A DNA stretch of 64,000 nt from Paenibacillus planticolens (lineage in GTDB: Bacteria > Bacillota > Bacilli > Paenibacillales > NBRC-103111), in contig NZ_WHNZ01000030.1 of the NCBI RefSeq assembly GCF_013141725.1, positions 186,001-250,000 on the forward strand, given 5' to 3'. The first letter of the stretch is position 1, and each line of letters begins with the position of its first letter. A program made the position numbers and the translations under genes. The notes under the pieces were generated by a model. The model saw only the letters and a list, made by a program, of their open reading frames with translations. It made no database searches and had not been told where the DNA came from. Of this stretch, positions 39,932-48,918 are shown one piece after another.

Positions 39932-41712
39932 AATCCCTGTCCCTTCTCTTCCGTTTCTGAGTGATTGGCTTGTTCCGGCTTGGCAGCTATCGTTTCTGCG
40001 ATATCCAGCAATTGATTTTTCATCCCCTGATAGGATAATCCTTCAGCGAATTGACGCAGTCTCTCTGCATAGGACCCCGGAAGCAGTGACAGCAGTGTAA
40101 GCTGAACGCGATCCAAGTAATAAAACTGCTTATTTCCGGCTTTCTCCAAAATATCCATGAGAAGTTTAGGCGCGTCCGAGTAATTTTGACGAAATAGAAT
40201 CAGCAGGAGATGCGTCGTTTTCGTTGCGTTAAAGTTAGGCCGTTCTTCGCACTTTTTGACAAGATAATCCGTAACTTGGGGATCAGACTCCCTAGCGAAG
40301 CGGCATACCAACTCTTCCTCGTCCAGTTTGACAAACAGATGCACCCATCTAGGGTCCCATTCCTCAGAGTCAGACGAAGCTGCCTGCTCATGAAATTGGT
40401 TATGCAGCGAGGGAGTTACTTCATGCAAAACACGCAGTAATTCCTTGGCTGCAGGGAGCTTTTTATCCTTCAAATCATGGCAAAAGCGTTCATAGACATC
40501 CTCTGGAGGCAGGATTTTGATTGCAGCTCTAAAGCTATACCCAATAAATTTACGGTTGTACGTCTCATGCAGCATAACTGCAAAACGGTTTGACTCAGGC
40601 AAATCCAATTGGAGCAAAAGATGGGCAGCGGCCTCTTGAACGGCTTCTGTTTCCTGCACGATAAAGCCTGGCGTTGACAGCAACGTTTCCAGTAAATTGA
40701 CAACCTCAGGCACTCGCTTGCCTTGTAAGCTTCGGATGTCTGCCATCAACAACTGTGCGGAATCCGCGATGTTCGTGCGCTGAACAATCAGCTCCAGCAT
40801 TTCAGTCGCATGGCGGATGATACGGAGTGTCAAGTCGTTGGCTCTGCAATTTTGAATGGGTTCAATCGCAATATCTTGATCCTTGGAATTAAGAGCTTTG
40901 TACAGACGAGCAATCGCCTGCTCGGTTCCAAGACGCGACAATGCGAATAAAGCTGCTTTACGGATCTCTTTTTTCTTATCGTCAGCTTGCTCCAAAATGA
41001 AATCCTCTTGCTCGGGATAGTCGCTTAGAAGCTCAATCGCAGTGGAGCGGACATCCATTGATCCCTCTGCCGCCGCTTGAAGAAGAAATTCCAAGTCCTC
41101 CGAGGCCGGGAGCAATGCATGAATAAGCTCCAACCGACGGGCGTCGCCTTTGCCGCCATCCAGCTTAAACTGCTGTTTCAACGCCGGAAGCGCTGCTGCT
41201 CCCAGTGCAGGCAGTACGCTGCGATGCAAAAAATCGGGAATTTCCGCATAGCTGTCATCCAATGCAGAAACAGCCGCAGGAATGACGCGGAAGTCATGAA
41301 ATAACTTTTCATCGTATCCCAAACGAAGCTGCTCCATTCTGCCCTGCCCCTTTTGTGTCAACGCTTCAATTAGCGGATGCAGCTTGCGGTAAGGAATGGA
41401 AGTTGTAAGTGCGGTCTCCGTCCCTTCTACAGGGGCGAGTTCCTCTTTCGTCTCCGTTTTCCCCTGTGTATACAGCACCGAGTTCAAGAGCGTGCCAAGC
41501 TCCAGCAGTTTACCTGCTGAACTGCTCGTTTCCGCTTCTAAAACTTGGCTGACCGCCTGCGCCATCCGAGTGAAAACCGGCGCCGATTCGCCTAGCTTTT
41601 GCAGCTGAGGAAGCAATTTTTGCAATCGTAAATCGCCTGCCGCCATCCCGCTCCCTGCAATAAACAAGCGGCGCACCTCATGCTGCAGCTCAAACATTAC
41701 ATCTATACTCAT
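39901..41712 (-). CDS. HEAT-repeat protein of the MoxR/VWA operon
   Basis: A 603-residue, nearly all-helical protein. Regular units such as MDVRSTAIELLSDYPEQEDF and KKEIRKAALFALSRLGTEQA around residues 225-270 are HEAT-like; the remainder is probably a longer alpha-solenoid. No catalytic motif is seen. ATG 41712 follows GGAGAC. It probably acts as a scaffold for the other operon products. It may correspond to proteins annotated DUF5691 in other genomes, which I cannot confirm here. Confidence 0.75.
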   Translation of the reverse strand: MSIDVMFELQHEVRRLFIAGSGMAAGDLRLQKLLPQLQKLGESAPVFTRMAQAVSQVLEAETSSSAGKLLELGTLLNSVLYTQGKTETKEELAPVEGTETALTTSIPYRKLHPLIEALTQKGQGRMEQLRLGYDEKLFHDFRVIPAAVSALDDSYAEIPDFLHRSVLPALGAAALPALKQQFKLDGGKGDARRLELIHALLPASEDLEFLLQAAAEGSMDVRSTAIELLSDYPEQEDFILEQADDKKKEIRKAALFALSRLGTEQAIARLYKALNSKDQDIAIEPIQNCRANDLTLRIIRHATEMLELIVQRTNIADSAQLLMADIRSLQGKRVPEVVNLLETLLSTPGFIVQETEAVQEAAAHLLLQLDLPESNRFAVMLHETYNRKFIGYSFRAAIKILPPEDVYERFCHDLKDKKLPAAKELLRVLHEVTPSLHNQFHEQAASSDSEEWDPRWVHLFVKLDEEELVCRFARESDPQVTDYLVKKCEERPNFNATKTTHLLLILFRQNYSDAPKLLMDILEKAGNKQFYYLDRVQLTLLSLLPGSYAERLRQFAEGLSYQGMKNQLLDIAETIAAKPEQANHSETEEKGQGLWGWIRSKMS

Positions 41713-41736
41713 GGAATCGTCTCCTAATTCTTTTCA

Positions 41737-43173
41737 TCAATACAGCAAACGAACGACTTCATTGGCAGTTACAATACTTAAAGGCTGCGCCTCGAGCCTG
41801 TTCTGCTTCCAATTGTGTTCAAACATAACCAACATAGCCTGATTTTGCAGCAACGCCTTATGCAGCATCGGCACCAAAGAGGTCGTAGGCTCACTGAGAT
41901 GCGGAATGTCCGCAAGCGGAAGCTGCTTGCCTTGTTCATCTAAAAGAACATAAGACGCACTCATCTTTTTCATCTCCGCAACATGCAGCAACACAACCGG
42001 ATGCTTGTCAGAAAGCGGATTTTTGATCAGGTTCTTCACCTGCTTGATGACTTCCGGGAAGGATCTGTGTGCTGTGGTGATGATTTTTTGCATATCGGAC
42101 GGGTTAGCCTCGCGGAAGGTTGCTTCCTCCCAGCGCACCCTCATGTTCAGTTCGCCTGGGTATTGCGCAAGCTCCTTTGCCTGCACGACTTGAAAGATGG
42201 AATCTTCCTCACGAATGTGTTTCGCTGCTCGAAAAGGACGATATGTTCTTGTAAGGTGGATCTGTCCGCTTTGGAGATCGGACCAGTATCCCTCATCGAT
42301 GAACTCCCCCCTCGCCTGATCCGAGTAGGACCGGAAAGCAAGCTGCAGCAGTTCCGCTTCCCTGCGGACTCGTCCCTGCTCTCGCAACTCTGCGATTTGC
42401 CAAGCATGCCCAATCCGCTCCTCCAAAGTCGATTCCGAATCGATTGGAAGATCTGGATTTTCCAGTCTGTTGTTCAGGTATTCCCTGCTTTTCCTGATCA
42501 TTGAATGCAATGTGGTGAGCTGCTCGATCACGATGGGATATAGGGCTTCCCGATTTGCATCTGCGCGAAATTGCTGCGTCAATTCTTTCAGGGCCGCTTG
42601 GATTCCCGGAATATAGTAATTGCCCAGCTGCTTCGCTTGCTCATCCGCGGTTTGCAGCGCCTTTTTGTCCAAACTCCCCAGACCCGAAGAAACCAGCTGG
42701 AGGATGAGCTTCTCCGCAATGCCGATCCCCTCAAGCTGTGCCGCTATTTTTTTCAGCAGCGTCGACTTGTTCGTCTTGCGTTTCACGGTTGGAGCTTCTG
42801 AATCGGCAGCTTCTTTCTTCTTCTCTTCCCGCTTCTCAGCCTTTTCCCTTTTGTCCACAATATCCTGAGGAACCGGGGCTATGGCAAAAGTTTTTCCAGA
42901 GGTAAATGCATACATCAAACCGAGATTGTGCTTGCATGGAAACTGGCGGCTCGGGCATGTACAGCGGAAAACAGGGTTTCCTTCTTTCTGTAAATCGACC
43001 GAACAGCGATAAGGATCCTTGCCGCTTCCTTTACACTCCCCAAAAATGATTGTCCCGTCCTCAGACTGACAAAGCAGAGGGAAACTGTTTTTCTTCGCCA
43101 AATCCTTGCCATTCTTGATTGCGCTGCTGTTCAGCGCCAAACTATCGACATACGCTTCCGTTAAATAGTTCAT
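41737..43173 (-). CDS. SWIM zinc-finger protein, first gene of the MoxR/VWA operon
   Basis: A 478-residue protein with an N-terminal SWIM finger: CxC-x6-CxH at Cys71, Cys73, Cys80 and His82 (RCTCPSRQFPCKH). A Lys/Glu/Ala-rich charged linker (about 115-145) and a long helical remainder follow. SWIM fingers bind DNA or proteins; E. coli YehQ is the parallel in yehLMPQ. The frame extends to 43212, but GAGGGG sits just before a double ATG at 43176/43173. The second has the better spacing (6 nt). It lies 25 nt upstream of the HEAT gene. Confidence 0.88.
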   Translation of the reverse strand: MNYLTEAYVDSLALNSSAIKNGKDLAKKNSFPLLCQSEDGTIIFGECKGSGKDPYRCSVDLQKEGNPVFRCTCPSRQFPCKHNLGLMYAFTSGKTFAIAPVPQDIVDKREKAEKREEKKKEAADSEAPTVKRKTNKSTLLKKIAAQLEGIGIAEKLILQLVSSGLGSLDKKALQTADEQAKQLGNYYIPGIQAALKELTQQFRADANREALYPIVIEQLTTLHSMIRKSREYLNNRLENPDLPIDSESTLEERIGHAWQIAELREQGRVRREAELLQLAFRSYSDQARGEFIDEGYWSDLQSGQIHLTRTYRPFRAAKHIREEDSIFQVVQAKELAQYPGELNMRVRWEEATFREANPSDMQKIITTAHRSFPEVIKQVKNLIKNPLSDKHPVVLLHVAEMKKMSASYVLLDEQGKQLPLADIPHLSEPTTSLVPMLHKALLQNQAMLVMFEHNWKQNRLEAQPLSIVTANEVVRLLY

Positions 43174-43299
43174 CATGTACCCCTCATAACTTGGTATACA
43201 AAGTGTTTCCACACAACCCTTGAATTTCCTTTTTCATGGGTATGGCTTTTCCTCCTCGAATAGAACGGGAATATGAAAAGTGCTTTTAACGCAAAAAAA

Positions 43300-43314
43300 G
43301 AGCTCATTGAGCTC
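43300..43314 (-). terminator. Terminator of the RNA-repair operon
   Basis: GAGCTC-ATT-GAGCTC stem extended by GG/CC on one side, followed on the minus strand by TTTTTTTGC. It lies between the TatD gene and the SWIM operon, separating the two transcription units. Confidence 0.7.
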
Positions 43315-43384
43315 CTTCTCGCGGTTTTGGGCAGGGGTAGCAGGGCAGTGGGGAGACAGCTGGGGCCCCAGCTTGCAAAATAAG

Positions 43385-43560
43385 GGAACCTGAGGCCGCT
43401 ATTTCTCCATACTCAGCCAGTTTCCAAATTAGACGGAACTACAGGGCCTTATTTGCCCTTCAAGTCTCGTTTCCCGATCCAAACCGGACAAATAGAGGAC
43501 CACAGTTCCCTCTAACTTGCAAAATGAGCTCTTTTCGCCAAAATAGCGCCCTGTAGTTCC
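43385..43560. repeat. Intergenic F-F-R-R element, copy 3 (GGAACTACAG type)
   Basis: Forward motifs start at 43385 (GGAACCTGAGGCCGCTATTT) and 43435 (GGAACTACAGGGCCTTATTT); inverted motifs end at 43509 (AAATAGAGGACCACAGTTCC) and 43560 (AAATAGCGCCCTGTAGTTCC). Spacings are 50, 75 and 51 bp. Confidence 0.8.
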
Positions 43561-43583
43561 CTTCGAGGCCCCCCTGATCCCTC

Positions 43584-43731
43584 GGGAGTTCCTCAGTAGT
43601 TCCTCAGTAGCTCCTCTGCAGTTCTCTTGGAGTTCCCCTGATCCCTCTGCAGCTCCCGTTGAGTTCCCCTGGTTCCTCTGTAGCTCCTCTCACGTTCCAC
43701 TCGAGCTCCCCTCGAGCTCCCCCAGCCCCGC
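43584..43731. repeat. Degenerate 11-bp tandem repeat tract
   Basis: About thirteen copies of an 11-bp word such as AGTTCCTCAGT, GCTCCTCTGC or AGTTCCCCTG in a row, with drift. The word resembles the end of the adjacent inverted motif (GTAGTTCCC), so the tract may have grown from that end by slippage. No gene or binding site is seen in it. Confidence 0.6.
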
Positions 43732-43774
43732 CTTAGCCCAAATTATGCCCCAAGCTTGCACAGCCCTGGCCTCA

Positions 43775-44569
43775 TTAAAGCCCAAAAAACTCCCTCGCCG
43801 TCCTCGTCGTAGCTTCCGCAACCTCCTCCGCCGGTTTACCCAAACAATGCGCAACGGTTGCTGCGATATGAGGAAGAAACGCCGGCTCATTCCGGCCATC
43901 CTGCGGCTTAACGGGTAAATCCCGAGGCGTCAGAAAAGGGGCGTCGGTTTCCAACATCAGACGATCCAAAGGTATTCGCTTCACCAGCTCGCGCAAATGC
44001 TTGCCTCTACGCTCATCGCAGATCCAGCCGGTGATGCCGATATGCAGCCCTAGCTGCAGATAGACGTCAAGCTCCCGCATTGACCCCGTAAAACAATGGA
44101 CAACAGCCTTACTTTTCCCCGCGACCAGGTAAGGTTTCAGAATACGCACGAAATCAGCATGCGCTTCCCGCTCGTGCAGAAAAAGTGGCATGTCCAGCTC
44201 GCAGGCAAGCTGAATCTGTTCTTCGAACCATTTGCGCTGCACATCACGCGGTGAAAAATCCCGGTTGTAATCCAATCCGCACTCCCCAATGGCCACAACC
44301 TGAGGCATCTTGGCTAATCGCCTCAATGTATCCAGCGTTCGCGCTGTACAATTCCGCGTGTCGTGCGGATGGACACCGGCTGTCGTAAACAGCTGCCCTG
44401 GGAATTTCGCCGCATACCGCGCAGCCGAATCGCTGTTCCTCTCGCTTGTGCCCGTCAAAACTAGAGGCGATACGCCTGCCTGAACCGCTCTTGCAACGAC
44501 CTCGCCCCGATCCTGCTCAAAAGATCGATGCATCAAATTAACACCAATATCTATCATCTGCTTATTCAT
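43775..44569 (-). CDS. TatD-family metal-dependent nuclease
   Basis: A 264-residue TIM-barrel nuclease with TatD motifs throughout: MIDIGVNLMHRSFEQDR at the start, GVHPHD, IGECGLDYNRDFSP, FLHEREAH, VHCFTGS, GITGWICDERRGKHLREL and LETDAPFLTPRD. From memory, the IGVNL opening and ITGWxCDERRG block are those of enterobacterial TatD proper rather than the YcfH/YabD branch common in Firmicutes. TatD is a 3'-5' exonuclease on DNA and RNA. The frame extends to 44665, but GGGGAG lies before ATG 44569, which overlaps the kptA end by 8 nt. Last gene of the RNA-repair operon. Confidence 0.92.
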   Translation of the reverse strand: MNKQMIDIGVNLMHRSFEQDRGEVVARAVQAGVSPLVLTGTSERNSDSAARYAAKFPGQLFTTAGVHPHDTRNCTARTLDTLRRLAKMPQVVAIGECGLDYNRDFSPRDVQRKWFEEQIQLACELDMPLFLHEREAHADFVRILKPYLVAGKSKAVVHCFTGSMRELDVYLQLGLHIGITGWICDERRGKHLRELVKRIPLDRLMLETDAPFLTPRDLPVKPQDGRNEPAFLPHIAATVAHCLGKPAEEVAEATTRTAREFFGL

Positions 44570-45140
44570 TCCGACCGCTCCCCTCTCCCCGTTCATATAC
44601 GCTGCAAAACTCAGCAGGAACGGCATCTGCAAGCCAAACTTCATTTCCTGCATAATAGAACTCAATCCCCGCGCGCAAAGCCTTCACCGTATCAATACTT
44701 AAAATGACAAGCTCCCCTCTGCGTTTACCGGCAAGTGCAGCAAAATCAAGCCCTTCGGACAAATGCACGTACTGACGGTGCATGGGGCGCAATCCTTGTT
44801 TCAAAATCTTAGGAGCAGCCTCCACATTCGTGCCATGATACAGCACCATAGGCGGAACCCCGGTTGGATAGCTGACTTTATCATGGCTATGCCCGTACCT
44901 CGCCTTAATGCGATCGCCTACGATTTCAAAGCGCTGCTTTTCACAGCGCTCAACTACTTCCTCAATATCATTCAAGCTAAGCTCGGACCACTCCGGCTGA
45001 GCACGAAGAACATCCAATAAATCTGCAACCGCGCAAGAACCATCATCAGAATCAAGGTGAAGCCCGAATTTTTCCGGCGAATGCCGTAATATTTTACTCA
45101 TGAACTTACTTAATCTTGTTTGTACGTTATTTGATAACAT
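44562..45140 (-). CDS. kptA: RNA 2'-phosphotransferase (KptA/Tpt1 family)
   Basis: Removes the 2'-phosphate left at a healed RNA junction by transfer to NAD+. The 192-residue length is right. N-terminal wHTH-like part: SKFMSKILRHSPEKFGLHLD near residue 12; then IKARYGHSHD, PMVLYHGTNVEAAPKILKQG and RQYVHLSEGLDFA, the conserved catalytic His/Arg/Arg set. ATG 45140 lies about 10 nt after GGAAGGA; the GTG three codons before is too close. Presence beside RtcB is notable because RtcB ligation itself leaves no 2'-phosphate. Confidence 0.94.
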   Translation of the reverse strand: MLSNNVQTRLSKFMSKILRHSPEKFGLHLDSDDGSCAVADLLDVLRAQPEWSELSLNDIEEVVERCEKQRFEIVGDRIKARYGHSHDKVSYPTGVPPMVLYHGTNVEAAPKILKQGLRPMHRQYVHLSEGLDFAALAGKRRGELVILSIDTVKALRAGIEFYYAGNEVWLADAVPAEFCSVYERGEGSGRNE

Positions 45141-45170
45141 TCGTATCACATCCTTCCATCAATCCTCATC

Positions 45171-46484
45171 TCAATTCACCAAAAACCCAACCCGAACCTC
45201 CGAGTCCTCCTTCAGCCACGACATCGTCTGCCCCTTATGAAGATCCGATTTCATCGACTTCACCAGCTTCTCTATGTCCACACTCTGCTCATAATGCCAC
45301 TGAAGCGCAGCCGCTGCGAACAACTCATTTAACTGGGCAAAAGTAAATCCCTCCGTTTGCTTCGCCGTTATCCGCATCATTTCATCGGTCACAAGCTTCC
45401 CCATACCCTTTTGCTCCAAATAGGTCTGCCTAAGCGTGACGTCTGGAAGCTGGATTTCATAAGCGCGGTCGAAGCGCCCTGCCCGGTTCATCAACGCGGG
45501 ATCAATTTGCTCCGGGTAATTGGTTGTTCCAATGAGGAAAATACCTTCTTTCGAAGTCGCGCCGTCCAAAATATTCAAAAAGTAAGACCTTGACCGCTGA
45601 GGCATCGCGTCAATATCCTCAATCACCAGAATCATTGGCGCCAAATTCGCCGCCGCTTGAAAAACCTCCTGAATGGAGTCGCTGCATGTATTCTCCGTGA
45701 TTTGCCAGTAAGCAACCGGTGCTTTCACGCTGCCGGCGATGGATTTGACAAGCGTTGTTTTTCCGTTGCCCGGCTTCCCGTAGAGCAGGATGCCTCTTTT
45801 GTAAGGAAGCCCATATTCCTTAAAAAAGGTACGGTCCTCATCGAAAAACTGATCGATGGACCTATAAATATCCCGCTTCACTTCATCCTTCATAATGACC
45901 TCTACACGGTCGACCATGCGAGTAATGGGAGCCAGCTCTTTTTCCATGCCATTAGGTCCGTCTGTAAAAATGGTCACTTGCCGCCGGTCCAAAGCTCTGC
46001 GACGCTGCCGCGCTTGCTCTAGAAAACGCCGAAGGCTGGCGTCATCCACGGCAAAAACAAAGTCCTCCGCGCCAATGCCATGCATTCGAAAGACAGGCAC
46101 CCGGGCTAGCGCGATTCCCCAGTCCGGATAGGCGAAGACGTTATTGCGCAGGGTAGGAAAAGTACGGTAGGCCGAGATTTCGCTCTCTCCCTCCAGTCCG
46201 AATGCCCGAGATTCCATATAATCGAAAATCTTTGCAACATGCCGTACGTGACGGCTCCCTGTTTTAACATCTTGTTCCAGCAACTCCCAATATTCTTCTT
46301 TCCCATCGTCACTCACATAGGGTTCAAACTGCTTTCCGAATTGTTCTCCCAGCACGCTTTGGATACGTTCAAGTACATAGGCATAATCCCCATATGCGGT
46401 GAGCGAGCCGCTGCCAGACCTATTCGGAACGGTCACTGCGGCCGCAAAATCTTCTCCTGTTTTCACCATGTATTCTATCTTCAT
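45171..46484 (-). CDS. AAA+ ATPase of the RNA-repair operon
   Basis: A 437-residue protein with an N-terminal domain of about 200 residues of unknown fold and a C-terminal classic AAA domain: Walker A GKPGNGKTT (236-244), Walker B ILVIEDIDAM (285-294), sensor 1 IGTTNYPEQID and arginine finger MNRAGRFDRAYEI. This resembles Bcs1/FtsH-like AAA proteins by the NRAGRFDR box. The start ATG 46484 overlaps the rtcB stop by ATGA and follows AAAAGGTG, so the frame extension to 46517 is rejected. It may remodel the ligase or its substrate (inference). Confidence 0.88.
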   Translation of the reverse strand: MKIEYMVKTGEDFAAAVTVPNRSGSGSLTAYGDYAYVLERIQSVLGEQFGKQFEPYVSDDGKEEYWELLEQDVKTGSRHVRHVAKIFDYMESRAFGLEGESEISAYRTFPTLRNNVFAYPDWGIALARVPVFRMHGIGAEDFVFAVDDASLRRFLEQARQRRRALDRRQVTIFTDGPNGMEKELAPITRMVDRVEVIMKDEVKRDIYRSIDQFFDEDRTFFKEYGLPYKRGILLYGKPGNGKTTLVKSIAGSVKAPVAYWQITENTCSDSIQEVFQAAANLAPMILVIEDIDAMPQRSRSYFLNILDGATSKEGIFLIGTTNYPEQIDPALMNRAGRFDRAYEIQLPDVTLRQTYLEQKGMGKLVTDEMMRITAKQTEGFTFAQLNELFAAAALQWHYEQSVDIEKLVKSMKSDLHKGQTMSWLKEDSEVRVGFLVN

Positions 46485-47902
46485 TTGGCACCTTTTACTG
46501 TCGCCATGGGCTTGCACTTCGCAACAACCTGAGCCAGATCCGCTCCGACGACACTCTCTATAATTTGATCGACATCTTTGTATGCTTGCGGAGACTCATC
46601 GAGGATCGACTCCAATGACTTTTGATTGACGACGATTTCCTCCGAGGTCCCTACGCGCATGGATGCGGCAAATTCACTCAGCGTAATCAGCCTTTTCGTT
46701 GCGCTGCGCGAACGGATGCGGCCCGCTCCATGGCAGATGGAGTGAAAGTTGGCTTGGCCGCCCGGCGCTCCGACCATGATATAGGAGGCCGTTCCCATCG
46801 AACCCGGAATGAGTGCCGGATGACCGGTGTTCACATAGGGCAGAGGATTATCCGGGTGCCCTGCGGGAAGCGAACGCGTCGCCCCTTTGCGATGGACAAA
46901 ATAGGATTCCCCCTCATGCTCCTCCTCCCAGGCATAGTTATGCATAAGATCATACAAGGTCGTCATTTCAAACTTCGACCCGAACACATCCTTGCCCGCC
47001 TCGCGAACGGCGTATGCGATGAGGTGTCTATTCACAACGGCATAATTAAGCGCCGAGTACATCAAATTGACATAGGACTGCGCAGCTTCATGCTCCAGCG
47101 GAGCAAAAACAAGCTTAGGATCGGCGGTTCCTAACCCAAGCATTCGCATGACTTTCGACATCTCGCTGCTGCACACTTGGCTGACGGAGCCGCCCCACGC
47201 GCGTGATCCGGAATGGATCATGACGATGACTTGACCGTCGAACAGCCCCCAAGCTTCGGCGACCTCGCGGTTCTCTTCAGCGATCTCAACTGCCTGAATC
47301 TCGGCAAAATGGTTCCCATTCCCCAGCGTGCCGAGCTGACGATGTGACCGGTGCCACACTGCATTCGGGAAGCGGTTCAACACATTTTCATCCACTGTAA
47401 ATTTGCTGCACTCTACATGTGTAAGGGACGTCGCCTTCCTGGGCGTATACCCGTCCGGTATATATTTTTTCGGCAGACCGTGCAGACCTTTGGTCACGAT
47501 GTGCTCCAAGCGAACATCTGAGAAGTGACCGCGTGCGTGATCCTCGACAGGCAAATATTTTTCTATCGTTTTGACCAGTTTGCGGCGCAGCTTCACATCC
47601 TTCAGCTCATCCTTGTGCACATTTGTCATATGCACCCTCATGCCGCAGCCAATATCGCTGCCGACGATCGACGGCGACACATACCCATCATGGGTATGCC
47701 ACGCAGCCGTTGTGCCAATGCAAGTGCCGACACCTACGTGTACGTCCGGCGTATAACTCATATATCTTTGATTCGGAATCTGCAAATTGTTGTTAGCCAT
47801 CTGAAACACTTGATAATCTAACGCTTTAAACAGCTCAGGAGCTGCATAGACATGGACAACCCCCGAAGGGAGCTGAACCTGCTGTACATAATTTTCTTTC
47901 AT
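46481..47902 (-). CDS. rtcB: RtcB family RNA ligase, copy 1
   Basis: GTP- and Mn2+-dependent ligase that joins 2',3'-cyclic phosphate (or 3'-phosphate) and 5'-OH RNA ends. The 473-residue protein has the core motifs DIGCGMR (83-89), MIHSGSRAWG with metal ligands, HRKGATRSLPAGHPDNP, LIPGSMGTASYI and SICHGAGRIRSR with the guanylylated His. It begins 15 nt after RlaP and is coupled to the AAA gene by ATGA. A paralogue of nearly the same length is encoded at 48983-50401. Confidence 0.96.
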   Translation of the reverse strand: MKENYVQQVQLPSGVVHVYAAPELFKALDYQVFQMANNNLQIPNQRYMSYTPDVHVGVGTCIGTTAAWHTHDGYVSPSIVGSDIGCGMRVHMTNVHKDELKDVKLRRKLVKTIEKYLPVEDHARGHFSDVRLEHIVTKGLHGLPKKYIPDGYTPRKATSLTHVECSKFTVDENVLNRFPNAVWHRSHRQLGTLGNGNHFAEIQAVEIAEENREVAEAWGLFDGQVIVMIHSGSRAWGGSVSQVCSSEMSKVMRMLGLGTADPKLVFAPLEHEAAQSYVNLMYSALNYAVVNRHLIAYAVREAGKDVFGSKFEMTTLYDLMHNYAWEEEHEGESYFVHRKGATRSLPAGHPDNPLPYVNTGHPALIPGSMGTASYIMVGAPGGQANFHSICHGAGRIRSRSATKRLITLSEFAASMRVGTSEEIVVNQKSLESILDESPQAYKDVDQIIESVVGADLAQVVAKCKPMATVKGAK

Positions 47903-47917
47903 TCGTGTTTATCCTCT

Positions 47918-48700
47918 CTATGAACCCCAAACCTCCTTCAGCGCCTCTCGGAACAGAGCATCCAATACTTGATCCTGCTGCTCGCCATAGGCCGCAATCT
48001 GTTTGGCGGTTTCTTCAAAATAAGCGATTTGCCGTTCTAAATAGTCGTTGATCACCGTTATTTTCGGCTCTAAATGGAATTCGACACCGGCCTTTTTCCG
48101 TGTCAACAATGTGTCTATTTCTTGCTTTAATTTCGAGTTGGGGAGCACTTGCTCCACCAGCTTTTCGAATTCCATAGGCGGCATGCTGCCGTGCCTTTCA
48201 ATCCACTCGCAGGCGAGTATCGGGCGCAGCACATAGAAATATTTTTTGATTTTGACGACATCGCCTTGCAAATATTCCCGAAAATTCCCTTTTGCCATAT
48301 GCAGGTAGTGATACATGCTTGATCGCGGGGAAAATGTGAACGGTGAGAGCTGACGGATTTTCTCCGTTACGCTGTACCTCTCCATATACGGGATCGGCGA
48401 TTGCAGCCATTCGAGCAAAGGCGGATTCGATTTGCGAAACAAGTTCAACGCCTTCTTCAAATCCCAACCGTTGATATCGAGAAGATCGCTGATCGGACGT
48501 TCAATAACATCCCGTTTTTCAAAAATGGACAAGTACCAGTCCACCGGCCTTACATAGATGAACCTTACATCATAATCACTGTCCTTAGACGGGAATCCCC
48601 ACGCCCTGCTGCCTGACTCACAGGCATACAGGATCCGGACGCCCTCCTCTTGTTCGATTTGCTGAAGCTGCGAATGTATATGCTTTAAATCCAAAGTCAT
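47918..48700 (-). CDS. RlaP-type nucleotidyltransferase (RNA-repair associated)
   Basis: A 260-residue DNA-polymerase-beta-fold nucleotidyltransferase. The active-site motif is Gly30-Ser31 with Asp42 and Asp44 in SGSRAWGFPSKDSDYDVR, and a helical C-terminal domain follows. The sequence matches the predicted nucleotidyltransferase family renamed RlaP because it co-occurs with RNA-repair enzymes. It might add a nucleotide or a phosphate-bearing group to a damaged end; the reaction is not established. The frame extends to 48790 through a terminator, but AGAGGGTG precedes ATG 48700. It is 15 nt upstream of rtcB copy 1. Confidence 0.85.
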   Translation of the reverse strand: MTLDLKHIHSQLQQIEQEEGVRILYACESGSRAWGFPSKDSDYDVRFIYVRPVDWYLSIFEKRDVIERPISDLLDINGWDLKKALNLFRKSNPPLLEWLQSPIPYMERYSVTEKIRQLSPFTFSPRSSMYHYLHMAKGNFREYLQGDVVKIKKYFYVLRPILACEWIERHGSMPPMEFEKLVEQVLPNSKLKQEIDTLLTRKKAGVEFHLEPKITVINDYLERQIAYFEETAKQIAAYGEQQDQVLDALFREALKEVWGS

Positions 48701-48734
48701 CAGACTCACCCTCTCTTCCAAATATGGACGCAAA

Positions 48735-48765
48735 AAAACCGTAGACCTACATCGTCTACGGCTTT
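48735..48765 (-). terminator. Hairpin terminator or attenuator before RlaP
   Basis: Perfect 8-bp stem CCGTAGAC / GTCTACGG with a 7-nt loop and a run of seven Ts on the minus strand. It stands between the 27-residue peptide gene and RlaP, so it either ends a short upstream transcript or partly attenuates the repair operon. Confidence 0.8.
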
Positions 48766-48802
48766 TCATGTCAAATTTAAACGAAGCCACTCCACCGAGG
48801 AC

Positions 48803-48886
48803 CTACGTATTCGTCACAAACCCGGTCGAGACCGATGGCATGCTGCATTTTTCAATTGTCAGGATAGAAATTTGATTGCGAATCAT
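48803..48886 (-). CDS. 27-residue peptide gene with optimal ribosome binding site
   Basis: ATG 48886 lies 8 nt after AAAGGAGG, one of the best sites in the window, and the frame closes with TAG at 48803. The peptide begins MIRNQISILTIEKC and ends MPSVSTGFVTNT; it has one Cys, and its last 12 residues are rich in Ser, Thr and Asn. There is no signal peptide. A promoter-like pair lies upstream and a terminator downstream, so it could be a separate small transcript. I do not recognise it; it may be a leader peptide, a small regulator or a modified peptide. Confidence 0.6.
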   Translation of the reverse strand: MIRNQISILTIEKCSMPSVSTGFVTNT

Positions 48887-48918
48887 ATCGTCGGCCTCCT
48901 TTCCATTCATTTACAAAC

